Notes under the pieces: generated by a model
Database searches by the model: none
What the model was told of the DNA's origin: nothing
Seen by the model: only the letters and a program-made list of their open reading frames with translations
Shown: piece by piece, positions 27,236 to 34,960 of the stretch
Numbering within the stretch: the first letter of the stretch is position 1
Layout: every line of letters starts with the position of its first letter
Made by a program: the position numbers and the translations under genes
DNA from: Planctomycetota bacterium
GTDB taxonomy: Bacteria; Planctomycetota; UBA1135; UBA2386
Assembly: GCA_002684655.1 (NCBI GenBank)
Contig: NYVR01000052.1
Span: forward strand, 1 to 55,808
Direction of reading: 5' to 3'
DNA: 55,808 bases

Positions 27236-28216
27236 ATGTTCAAAAGCTGCTCACGAGTCATCGTGGCCGCGTCTGCGCTCGCTGCTGTCGGCCCGTTGGT
27301 CGCGCAACAGAAGGGCGCTGCGCCGCCGCCGATTGAGTTTGTCAAAGTCTGGAACGGCGCCCCTGAGTCCTTCGACGAGCTCGAGGGCAAGGTCGTCATC
27401 CTGGACTTTGGCGCGACTTGGTGAGGCCCCTGCAAGGCGGCCGTCCCGAAGCTTAACCAACTTCAAGAGAAGTATGGTGAGCGGGGGCTGCTGATCATCG
27501 GCGTGTCCGATGAGCAAGAAGACAAGATCGAGAAGACCTTTATTGACGGTCTCGGGGCGACGTACCCGATGGCCAAGATCAAGCCGAGCGCGACGGCGGA
27601 CTACAAGGTGAAGTTCTACCCGAGCTTCTACTGCCTCGCGCCGGACGGCACCGTGCACTCGACGCCGGATGACCGGATGCCGTCCGAGGAGAGCATCGAG
27701 AAGCTGCTCGAAGACGTTTCCCTCGCGCCGAAGCTCCCGGACGACGCGCGCTACGCGCCGGTCCGCAAGATGTGGGAGAAGCGCGACTACTCCAAGCTCG
27801 ACAGCTACCTGCAGCGCATGCTCGGTGCTGACAAGCTCGACGCAGACATGCGCGAGGTGTTTGAAGGCCAGCAAGAGGTCTTGGCGAAGAAAGCCAGCAA
27901 GCAGCTCGCACGGGTGCAGTCGCTCGGTGCGGGGCCAGACTTCTTGGCCTCGCGCGCCGCGCTGGAGCGCATCAAAAAGGATTGGAGGGGCTTCGATGCC
28001 GCGAAACAGGCGACGGCTGAGTTGAAGCGGTTCAGCAAGGACTCTCAGATCAAGAAGGAGATCGCAGCGAGCAAAGCGCTGGCCAAGCTGGAGGGGAAAT
28101 ACGACCCTTCGCGCATCGCGCAGGCGCGCAAGCTCCAGGACGCGCTCCGCAAGTTCGCGGACAGATACGAAGGCACCTACGCGGGCGAGCAGGCGAAGAA
28201 GAAGCTCGGTCGTTGA
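27236..28216 (+). CDS. Secreted thioredoxin/TlpA-like protein, predicted selenoprotein (Sec63 at in-frame UGA 27422-27424)
   Basis: Reading through a single TGA gives 326 residues. A signal peptide (about residues 1-24) is followed by a thioredoxin-fold domain: VVILDFGATW-Sec-GPCKAAVPKLNQLQ, with the redox pair Sec63 and C66 in place of the usual W-C-G-P-C. It continues through GLLIIGVSDEQ and a VKFYPSFYCLAPDG cis-Pro region (YPS). The C-terminal half (about residues 175-326) is Lys/Ala-rich, helical and unassigned. The start at 27236 puts the signal peptide first, although no strong ribosome site is visible. The protein should act outside the cytoplasm as a thiol or selenol oxidoreductase. 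It lies 187 bases after the Sec-peroxiredoxin on the same strand. A decayed gene is unlikely, because the rest of the frame is intact. Confidence 0.83.
27448..27464 (+). promoter_or_regulatory. Weak candidate SECIS hairpin for the Sec-thioredoxin
   Basis: GAAG pairs with CTTC, and after one bulged C on the left arm TT pairs with AA, leaving the loop AACC about 30 bases after the UGA. Distance and bulge fit a bacterial SECIS, but the loop lacks the preferred early G. A second hairpin, ACTTC/GAAGT around AAGA (27460-27473), overlaps it. Neither is convincing alone. Confidence 0.3.
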
Positions 28217-28231
28217 CCGCGCAGCGGCGGG

Positions 28232-28753
28232 TCAGTGGGCGTAAAGGCGCGCCTGCACCCGCCGCCAGTAGTCGTCTGTAGCACGCTTGCGGTGCCCTTC
28301 CGGTCCGCCGTTGTGCGTGCGAGCGATCCGCTCGGCGTCGCCGCGGGCCCACGCGTTTGGCGCGTGGCGACGCATGTAGGCGTGGATCACGCGCTCGGCA
28401 TAGGACGCCTTGCGGCAATCACGATACGCGCCGTCGAGCTCATCATCGAAGTCGATGGCGTCGCGCCAATAGACGCGGTGGATCTGGTAGGGGCCGATGG
28501 CGAGGCCGTCGTCGCCATCGGGGACCTGCGCGTCGGGGAGGTCGCCGCTCTCTACCCACCGGAGCGCGTCGAGGATCTCGCGTCTCGGCCACGTAGATCT
28601 GGCAGGGCCGCTGAAGATGTCGGCGGTCCACCAAAGCAGGGCAAGCACGCCGCCAGCGATGGCTGCGCTGTGGCGCCGCCGCCGCAGTTCGCTGCGTCGG
28701 CGGCGCCGCTCCACGTCTCGCGTCGACACTGCGGGTCCCTCGGCTCGGGTCAT
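28232..28753 (-). CDS. Invertebrate-type (destabilase-like) lysozyme domain protein with N-terminal membrane anchor
   Basis: The 173-residue protein has a basic N-terminus, one hydrophobic span (about residues 31-48, AIAGGVLALLWWTADIF) and then a lysozyme-like domain. The domain reads ALRWVESGDL, DGLAIGPYQIHRVYWRDA, YRDCRKASYAERVIHAYMRRHA and ARTHNGGPEGHRKRATDDYWRRV. This pattern (E-S-G, G-P-[YF]-Q-I, W-x-D, H-N-G-G-P) is that of i-type lysozymes, so cleavage of peptidoglycan or another glycan is the likely activity. Its ATG overlaps the stop of the EamA gene by 4 bases, indicating coupled translation. Confidence 0.75.
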   Translation of the reverse strand: MTRAEGPAVSTRDVERRRRRSELRRRRHSAAIAGGVLALLWWTADIFSGPARSTWPRREILDALRWVESGDLPDAQVPDGDDGLAIGPYQIHRVYWRDAIDFDDELDGAYRDCRKASYAERVIHAYMRRHAPNAWARGDAERIARTHNGGPEGHRKRATDDYWRRVQARLYAH

Positions 28754-29649
28754 CGTCTAACAACCAAGGCGATGCCTGAGACGACCAGCGCGGCGCCGCC
28801 CCAAGCTGCGGCGCCGTGCTCGCCGTCACCCATCAACGCCGCGAAGAGCATCGCCATGACCGGGATCACGTAATTGATCAGGGCGAGCATCGACGCCGGC
28901 GCTGTCCGCAGCAGCCAGAAGTAGACGCCGAAGGTGACGGTGGTTCCGAAGACTGCGAGGTACGCGGTCGCCGCCACAGCGCGAGCGGACCACGACACCG
29001 CGAGCGGATCCTCTGTCGCGAAGGCCCACGCCAGCAGCAGCGCGGCGCCAAGCAGCATCCCGTTCCTGTTGAGTAAGACAGAACTGGCGTCGCTGCCGTA
29101 CTTCTTGACGATGGTGGTGCCGAAGGCCGCGATCAGCGGGCTGAGCAGCAGCAACCACGCGTAGCCGACGTTTTGTTCGTCGACGCCGCCGAGGTCGCCT
29201 GCGAAGACCACGCAGATCCCCGCAAAAGAGACGGCGAAGCCGAGCCATTGCACGGTGCGCAACCGCTCGCCCAAAAAGCAGGTCGCGCTGGCGGCCATCA
29301 AGAGCGGAAAGATCGCCCAAAGGACGGCGGCGATACCGGACGGCACGACGGTCTCGGCGATGTAGAGGACGCCATACCCGATGCTAAAGTTGGTGGCTCC
29401 GCAGAGGATCCAGAGCCATGGTTTCGGGGCAGGGGCGCGTTCTCGCGCGCGCAACCACGGGGTCAACGCCGCCATCGCCAAGCCAGCGACCGTGAAGCGA
29501 ACGGCGCAGGACGTGATCGGCGGCTGGGTCTCTAGGCAGACGCGGATGGCCCACCAAGTGCTGCTCCAGACCGCGCAGAGCACCGCCACCAGCGCGATCG
29601 TTGCGTAGCTGCGCTGTGGTCTCTGAGGGGTGGCCGCGTTGTCGGTCAC
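28750..29649 (-). CDS. EamA/DMT-superfamily transporter
   Basis: The 299-residue protein has about ten hydrophobic segments in two similar halves, the EamA arrangement. Family-like stretches include AVWSSTWWAIRVCLETQPPITSCAVRFTVAGLAM near the start, and FGTTVTFGVYFWLLRTAPASMLALINYVIPVMAMLFAALMGDG near the end. Members export amino acids or other metabolites; the substrate here is unknown. It is upstream of, and overlaps by 4 bases, the lysozyme gene. Confidence 0.9.
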   Translation of the reverse strand: MTDNAATPQRPQRSYATIALVAVLCAVWSSTWWAIRVCLETQPPITSCAVRFTVAGLAMAALTPWLRARERAPAPKPWLWILCGATNFSIGYGVLYIAETVVPSGIAAVLWAIFPLLMAASATCFLGERLRTVQWLGFAVSFAGICVVFAGDLGGVDEQNVGYAWLLLLSPLIAAFGTTIVKKYGSDASSVLLNRNGMLLGAALLLAWAFATEDPLAVSWSARAVAATAYLAVFGTTVTFGVYFWLLRTAPASMLALINYVIPVMAMLFAALMGDGEHGAAAWGGAALVVSGIALVVRR

Positions 29650-29698
29650 CGACGCGGCGTCCTCTGCACGGGCCTTGGGTCGCGCAGCGCGTGAGGGC

Positions 29699-31180
29699 TC
29701 ACTTGGCGTAGTCCGTTTTGAGCTTCAGCTTGCGCAGCTTTGGGGCGATGACGCCGCGACAGTAGCGCTGGCTTGAGTTATTGCGGTAGTAGTCCTGGTG
29801 GTAGCCCTCGGCTGGCCAAAACGGCGCGAGCGGCGTGACCTCCGTGACGATCGGGTCCGGCCAGGTGGACGCGATGGCGTTGATCAACGCGAGGGCGGTC
29901 CTGCGCTGCGTCTCATCGTGGAAGAAGATGGCTGAGCGGTACTGCGTTCCGACGTCATATCCCTGTCGGTTGAGGGTGGTCGGATCGTGTGAGCGGAAGA
30001 ACCACTCCAGCAGCGTTTCGTACGAGATGACCGTCGTATCGAACCGCACCTGCACAACCTCTGCGTGGCCCGTCGTGCCTGTGCAGACCTGCTTGTAGGT
30101 GGGTGAGGCGACCTCGCCGCCCATGTAGCCAGAGGTGACCGCGGTCACCCCGTCGAGCTGCTCGAGCACGGCCTCTGTGCACCAGAAGCAGCCGCCGCCG
30201 AACGTCGCGACCTGTTCGTACGGGTTCTTCCCTGAGAGAGACTTGCCGACGAATGTCAGCGAGCGGGCCAGGTTGTCTCGCATCTTCAAGCTGCTCCAGG
30301 CATGCCCGCCCTCCTCGACGGGGTGGAACTCGAACCTGTGTCCCGCGCGCTTCATGGTGAGCGCTAGCTGTTGGTTCGGCTCAAAGAAGCCGTAGTCGTC
30401 TTCGGTGCCTGCGTCGAAGTAGACGTGCAGGCCCATCAACTGTTCGGGCGTGCGGCGAGTGGCTAGGCCCATCGGCATCTGCTCGGCCCACTTCTCCGGG
30501 TCGATGGGGTCGCCGAGCTGCTCTTTGAGTCCGCCGCGCAGAAACCGCGACACCATGCTCTCAGAATATCCTGCCAGCTCGGTCGGGTCTGCGGGCAGGA
30601 TCGCGGCCGAGTGGGCCGCTACGGCGCCGAACACGTCGGGGTGACGGAGCGACAGCTTCAACGCGCCGAATCCGCCGGCGCTGACGCCCATGACGGCGCG
30701 GCCGCGGCGCTCGCTGCTCAAGCGGTAGCGCGACTCGGCGTGGGCGACGAGGTCTTGGACGAGTAGGTCCTCGATGTCGCCGCCAGCCTCGCCGTTCATG
30801 TAGGTCGTTCGGCCGCGGCCGCCCGAGGGACGGAAAACGATCAGCGCGAGCTCGGGGATCTGACCCTCGCCCCGCAGGCGATCGAGCGTCTCGGCGCCGC
30901 CGCGGGTTTGGAAGTCGTTGGGCCCACCGAAGCCGGGGCACCAGAGGATCCATGGAAAACGGCGGGGGCTACTGGCCGCGTGGTCGTGAGCTTTGGGCAG
31001 GGAGATGTAGTAGCTGGCCTCGCCGCCGCGGGCGTTCTCAGACTCGAAGCTCCAGCTGTCGAAGTAGAAATGCTCCAACTTTGGCGGGCTGGATTCGCGC
31101 CGCTGGAATTGGGCCGCGACAGGGGCTGCGATGACAGCGGTCGCGACCGACGCGGCGAGCCAGGAAAAGAGCTTGGTCAT
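29699..31180 (-). CDS. Secreted esterase fused to peptide-methionine (S)-S-oxide reductase MsrA
   Basis: The 493-residue fusion has a signal peptide (residues 1-23) and an esterase D-like alpha/beta hydrolase domain (about 35-315; nucleophile S167 in GVSAGG; EGGHAWSSLK supplies the likely catalytic His). A complete MsrA domain follows (about 325-490; GGGCFWC with C331 and C334; SGYMGG; TGHAEVVQVRFD; YHQDYYRNN; RYCRGV near the end). MsrA reduces methionine-S-sulfoxide in oxidised proteins, so this copy would repair envelope proteins. The ATG at 31180 gives the signal peptide; the open frame extends to 31354 without homology. The active-site residue is ordinary Cys here, unlike the two nearby selenoproteins. 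Confidence 0.88.
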   Translation of the reverse strand: MTKLFSWLAASVATAVIAAPVAAQFQRRESSPPKLEHFYFDSWSFESENARGGEASYYISLPKAHDHAASSPRRFPWILWCPGFGGPNDFQTRGGAETLDRLRGEGQIPELALIVFRPSGGRGRTTYMNGEAGGDIEDLLVQDLVAHAESRYRLSSERRGRAVMGVSAGGFGALKLSLRHPDVFGAVAAHSAAILPADPTELAGYSESMVSRFLRGGLKEQLGDPIDPEKWAEQMPMGLATRRTPEQLMGLHVYFDAGTEDDYGFFEPNQQLALTMKRAGHRFEFHPVEEGGHAWSSLKMRDNLARSLTFVGKSLSGKNPYEQVATFGGGCFWCTEAVLEQLDGVTAVTSGYMGGEVASPTYKQVCTGTTGHAEVVQVRFDTTVISYETLLEWFFRSHDPTTLNRQGYDVGTQYRSAIFFHDETQRRTALALINAIASTWPDPIVTEVTPLAPFWPAEGYHQDYYRNNSSQRYCRGVIAPKLRKLKLKTDYAK

Positions 31181-31844
31181 GGTGCGATGGGGAGCCTTAT
31201 AGGAAGGGCGAGGGGCGCCTGGAGAGCGGGCATCCCGCGTCTCTGTTCTGCTACGACACCAAAAGTGTCGGGACAGCCCGAACAATACGGCGCCGGATAG
31301 AAAAAGATTCCAAGAGGCCAGCGGATGCTGCGTGCGGTTGGCGCCCGGCAACAAAGGCAGGCAGGGGCGCGGGCGGCGGAGCCTGGCGGGCGTCGGTGTC
31401 GCGCTGCGCGCAGCTCTTGGACGCGGCCCTGCGGAAATGCTTGGCGGCGCGGCAAAGTCGTGTCAAATCGACGCCTATGACGATTGTTGCGCGCGTCGCC
31501 GGGGCCGTTGCCGGTCCTTGGAGTGGGCGCACGATGCACGCGGGTTGGCGCTGCGTGTTCTCGCTGGCGGTCTGTGGTCGGGATCGCGCGTCGAGCGGCG
31601 CGTCGCGCCGGTTGATTGGTTCGACGTGAAATTCGGGCCGTTGCTTGCGCTCGGGGGGCGCTTGCAGCACTGTTCGCGCGTCTGCGATTCTCTGTGTGTC
31701 TCTCGATCCAGGCCCTCCTTGGGTAATCGGTGGAGTAGCTGTGTAGAGAACTCGCGCTTTTGCTCCAATGCCGTCTGGTGCCTGCTCCCTTTGACCCAGA
31801 CGCGCGCATGACTGCTAGAAAGGGAAAGAGATCGTGAGAACCCG
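31181..31844. other. Long intergenic region between the esterase-MsrA gene and the RNA-binding protein gene
   Basis: The 664 bases hold the divergent upstream regions of both genes. Several short open frames exist (for example 31332-31811 on the + strand), but their translations are Arg/Cys-rich with no domain pattern, so I call none. Small perfect inverted repeats occur: GCGGG/CCCGC (31226-31238) and CGACAC/GTGTCG (31254-31270). A promoter-like pair lies near 31790-31819. No tRNA or known riboswitch was recognised. Confidence 0.5.
31790..31819 (+). promoter_or_regulatory. Possible sigma70-like promoter of the RNA-binding protein gene
   Basis: TTGACC (31790-31795), an 18-base spacer and CTAGAA (31814-31819) stand about 25 bases before the ATG of the RRM gene. 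If real, the leader would be very short. The match is only fair. Confidence 0.3.
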
Positions 31845-32363
<519 letters not shown>

Positions 32364-32368
32364 TCGCC

Positions 32369-32420
32369 GGGGCGCTACACGCGCCCCGATCTGATCATGC
32401 CGCTCGGGTTTCCGAGCGGC
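32369..32420 (+). terminator. Two tandem hairpins after the RNA-binding protein gene
   Basis: The first hairpin pairs GGGGCG (32369-32374) with CGCCCC (32382-32387). The second is a perfect 9-bp stem, GCCGCTCGG (32399-32407) with CCGAGCGGC (32412-32420), around GTTT. They begin 5 bases after the stop codon. No long T-run follows, but the strength and position suggest transcription termination or 3'-end protection. Confidence 0.6.
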
Positions 32421-32716
32421 GTCCAGGCCGAGCATCCTCGTAATGCGATGATGCCCGCGCCGTGGGAATGGCCCTCGGCAGCAGCGTGCCTCTGTGTGCG
32501 CGTCTGTGGCGCAAGCCGATGGCGGCCGGCCCAAACCTAGATTCGGCCTCGCTCCCTTTGACGCTCGCGCTATGTGCCGCGGGCAGAGCGCGGGCCATCC
32601 CGCCGCTCAGCCAACGAGGTCTGCGCACCGCGGGGTTTGATGGGGACGGTCGCGGTCCACCATCGTCTGCGTCCTCCGCAGGCTCACCACAGCAGGCTAT
32701 AGGTGCCTTCAGCGGA
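32421..32716. other. Intergenic stretch with no recognised gene
   Basis: About 300 bases between the tandem hairpins and the small membrane-protein gene. The + strand open frame through here (32462-32896) has no domain pattern and runs antisense to the small gene. I see no structured RNA. Confidence 0.45.
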
Positions 32717-32878
32717 TTACTGGTGCGGGATGTCGCCTTGATCGACCAGCAGGGTCAGCCCCATGGTGGTGGCGAGGACCACAAATCCGATGATCAGCGC
32801 GATGCCGATGGCGACGCCGAAACCGGCGGGAATGAGCTCCTTCGGGTCGATCGGGAGTTGGGGCTTGTCGTCACTCAT
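32717..32878 (-). CDS. Small single-pass membrane protein (53 aa), unknown function
   Basis: The ATG at 32878 opens a 53-residue protein. The acidic, proline-containing N-terminus (MSDDKPQLPIDPKELIPAG) is followed by one clear transmembrane helix (about residues 20-45, GVAIGIALIIGFVVLATTMG) and a short tail (VDQGDIPHQ). Its clean soluble-then-helix pattern argues for a real gene, whereas the opposing frame is hydrophilic nonsense. It lies 57 bases downstream of the M1 aminopeptidase gene on the same strand and might share its transcript. The family is not recognised. Confidence 0.65.
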   Translation of the reverse strand: MSDDKPQLPIDPKELIPAGFGVAIGIALIIGFVVLATTMGLTLLVDQGDIPHQ

Positions 32879-32934
32879 CGCGGTTTACCAGGATAGCGTC
32901 GTATTGAAGAGAACCGCAGGTGGCGGCGATATTT

Positions 32935-34821
32935 TCACCTCTTTCGGGGCTCGTCGTCTGCCGGGACAGCATCCAGCCCTTCCCAATCTAGCAGAGCGTC
33001 GAGCGTCCGTTGGCTGACGGCGTGGTATCGCCGCCGCGCGCGGCGGTAGATGTCCAGGGCGCGCTCCTGCCCCGCTTCGGTCGAGAGAATGGCTTCGTAG
33101 AGCGGGACCAGGAACTTTCGCCTGCCGACCGTCAGCAGAAACAGCTCCGCGCGGGCGTCAACCGCTCGGAGACCGCGTTGCGTGGCCAGCACGAGCCACG
33201 CGCAGAGGACCTCGCTGTTGCTGCTGCGCGTCAGCGCGAATGCCTCGTCGAGCTGCTGGAGCTGGTCGAGAGAGGGGGATTCCAACTGGCTGAGGAAGCG
33301 GAGCCACTGCTGCGTGACCCAACCATCGGTGTCCAGGTCGACCGCGCTGGCTCCCGCTGAGAAGGCGGCGACCGCTCCGTCCACGGCCGCGAAGCGCGCG
33401 CTCTGGGGCACGCTGGCGTCGCCGGGGAGGCCCGCTTGCTCGACCCACCGTGTCACGTCAACGGCGGCCGCTGCGGCCGGATTCCGTGACAGCATCTCTC
33501 TCTGCAGGAAGTCCAAGAAGGTCTTCGTCGTGACGCTCTGGAAGCTGTGCTGCTCGAACCACAGCCGCAGGAAGCGGTCCATTTCCGCGCGGCCGAACGC
33601 CTGCTCGAGCCGCCGCAGGAAGGCAGCGCCCTTGTCGTATGCGACGGCGGTCATCCCGTCATCCGGGTTGCGACCCGTCAGGTCGATGTGCAAGACCTGA
33701 TCTGGCTCAGGCAGGGTGCGCAGCTCTTGCTGCAGGCCTTGCATGCCCAGCGCGATCTCCATCGCCGCGCGGTCCTGGCCGTAAACGTGCTCCATGATCC
33801 GCTGCTCGAGATACACGGTGAAGCCTTCGTTCAGCCAAAAGTCTCGCCACGTCGCGTTGGTCACGAGGTTGCCTGACCAGCTGTGGGCGAGTTCGTGCGC
33901 GATCAGCGCGACCAGCGATTTGTCTCCAGCCAGGATGGTCGGCGTCGCAAACGTCATGCAAGGATTCTCCATGCCGCCAAACGGGAAGCTCGGCGGCAAG
34001 AACAAGACGTCGTAGCGGCCCCAGCGATACGGGCCGAACAGCTCCTCGCAGGCGACGACCATCCGCTCTAGGTCTTCGAGTTCGGCCGTCGCCTCGTCGA
34101 CGAGGCTGGGCTCGGCCCAGACTGCGCACCGTCCGCTCACGGGACGCGCCGCGAGGTCACCGCACGCGAGCGCGATCAGGTAGCTGGGTACGGGGCGCGT
34201 CATCGAGAAGACCGTGACGTCGTCGCGAACGTCTCGGTGGTCCGCGCTCATCACGGTGCGCAGGTGACGGGGCGCGCGAATCTTCGCCTTCCAGGTGACG
34301 CGCACGGCAGGGGAGTCTTGCAGCGGGATCCAGGTGCGGGTCAGGATGGCTTGCCCCTGCGTGAAGAGGAAAGGCTGCAGCTTGCCGTGCGTCTGCTCGG
34401 GAGCGAGCCACTGCATGGCTTCCGCCGTCGGAGACGTCGCGTAATCAACGCGCACGCGGGTCGACTCAGGGGCTAGGTCGATCGTCATGGCGCGTCCGAG
34501 CCACTTCTCGTCGCGTTCGCCCATGGTGTAATGCAACGGCTCGCCGCGCTGGTCTGTGACCGATTGGATCGCGAGTCCGTCGGTGTCGAGGACGAGCGGC
34601 GCGTTTCGGTCGCTGCGTTCGAGGTGATGCACGACATGCCCGGTCGCGACTCGTGCGTCGAAGTCTAGGTCGAGGACGAGCTCAAGGTGGGTCGATCGGA
34701 CTTGCTCGGGTCGCGCGAAGCTGTGGTCGTCGGGGGCGCCCTGCCAGGGCCGCGAGGCGGGTTCTGGTGTCATACAGGCTGTCAGAAGAGCGGCTGTGAC
34801 GAGGCTCGGCAACACGCGCAT
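32935..34821 (-). CDS. M1-family aminopeptidase lipoprotein (leukotriene A4 hydrolase-like)
   Basis: The 628-residue zinc peptidase starts at 34821 with a lipoprotein signal (ALLTAC, Cys16); the open frame to 34887 lacks one. The exopeptidase motif GGMENPCMTF precedes the gluzincin site H309-E-L-A-H313, with the third ligand E332 in WLNEGF. The C-terminal helical domain (about residues 450-628) resembles that of LTA4 hydrolase-like bacterial M1 enzymes. It should trim N-terminal residues from peptides at the envelope. It is divergent from thrS across about 140 bases. Confidence 0.92.
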   Translation of the reverse strand: MRVLPSLVTAALLTACMTPEPASRPWQGAPDDHSFARPEQVRSTHLELVLDLDFDARVATGHVVHHLERSDRNAPLVLDTDGLAIQSVTDQRGEPLHYTMGERDEKWLGRAMTIDLAPESTRVRVDYATSPTAEAMQWLAPEQTHGKLQPFLFTQGQAILTRTWIPLQDSPAVRVTWKAKIRAPRHLRTVMSADHRDVRDDVTVFSMTRPVPSYLIALACGDLAARPVSGRCAVWAEPSLVDEATAELEDLERMVVACEELFGPYRWGRYDVLFLPPSFPFGGMENPCMTFATPTILAGDKSLVALIAHELAHSWSGNLVTNATWRDFWLNEGFTVYLEQRIMEHVYGQDRAAMEIALGMQGLQQELRTLPEPDQVLHIDLTGRNPDDGMTAVAYDKGAAFLRRLEQAFGRAEMDRFLRLWFEQHSFQSVTTKTFLDFLQREMLSRNPAAAAAVDVTRWVEQAGLPGDASVPQSARFAAVDGAVAAFSAGASAVDLDTDGWVTQQWLRFLSQLESPSLDQLQQLDEAFALTRSSNSEVLCAWLVLATQRGLRAVDARAELFLLTVGRRKFLVPLYEAILSTEAGQERALDIYRRARRRYHAVSQRTLDALLDWEGLDAVPADDEPRKR

Positions 34822-34960
34822 ATCACGGTTTGTAGCCGCGTCGACGCGACTTCTCCAGGGCGGCGCCGGTCGCTCGCCAGACCGCAACCTTGCTCGCGGC
34901 GCCTGGCCGCGCTCTTATCCATGCCTGTATCGCGTCGTCCATTGATTCACGACAGCAGAC

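Noticed and set aside
26611-27424. General reassignment of UGA (to Trp or Gly) in this organism
   Set aside because: Many genes here end in TGA where the homologous proteins end (thiolase, nrdR, kgd, rmlB), so UGA is a normal stop.
31611-31640. GGTTCGA motif suggesting a tRNA T-arm
   Set aside because: Flanking bases do not pair into a T-stem and no acceptor, D or anticodon arm can be drawn; no selC-like or other tRNA was found in the window.
31332-31811. 159-residue frame on the + strand before the RRM gene
   Set aside because: Arg/Cys-rich translation without a domain, signal or ribosome site; looks like chance openness of G+C-rich DNA.
32462-32896. 144-residue frame on the + strand
   Set aside because: Hydrophilic low-complexity translation antisense to a convincing small membrane protein.
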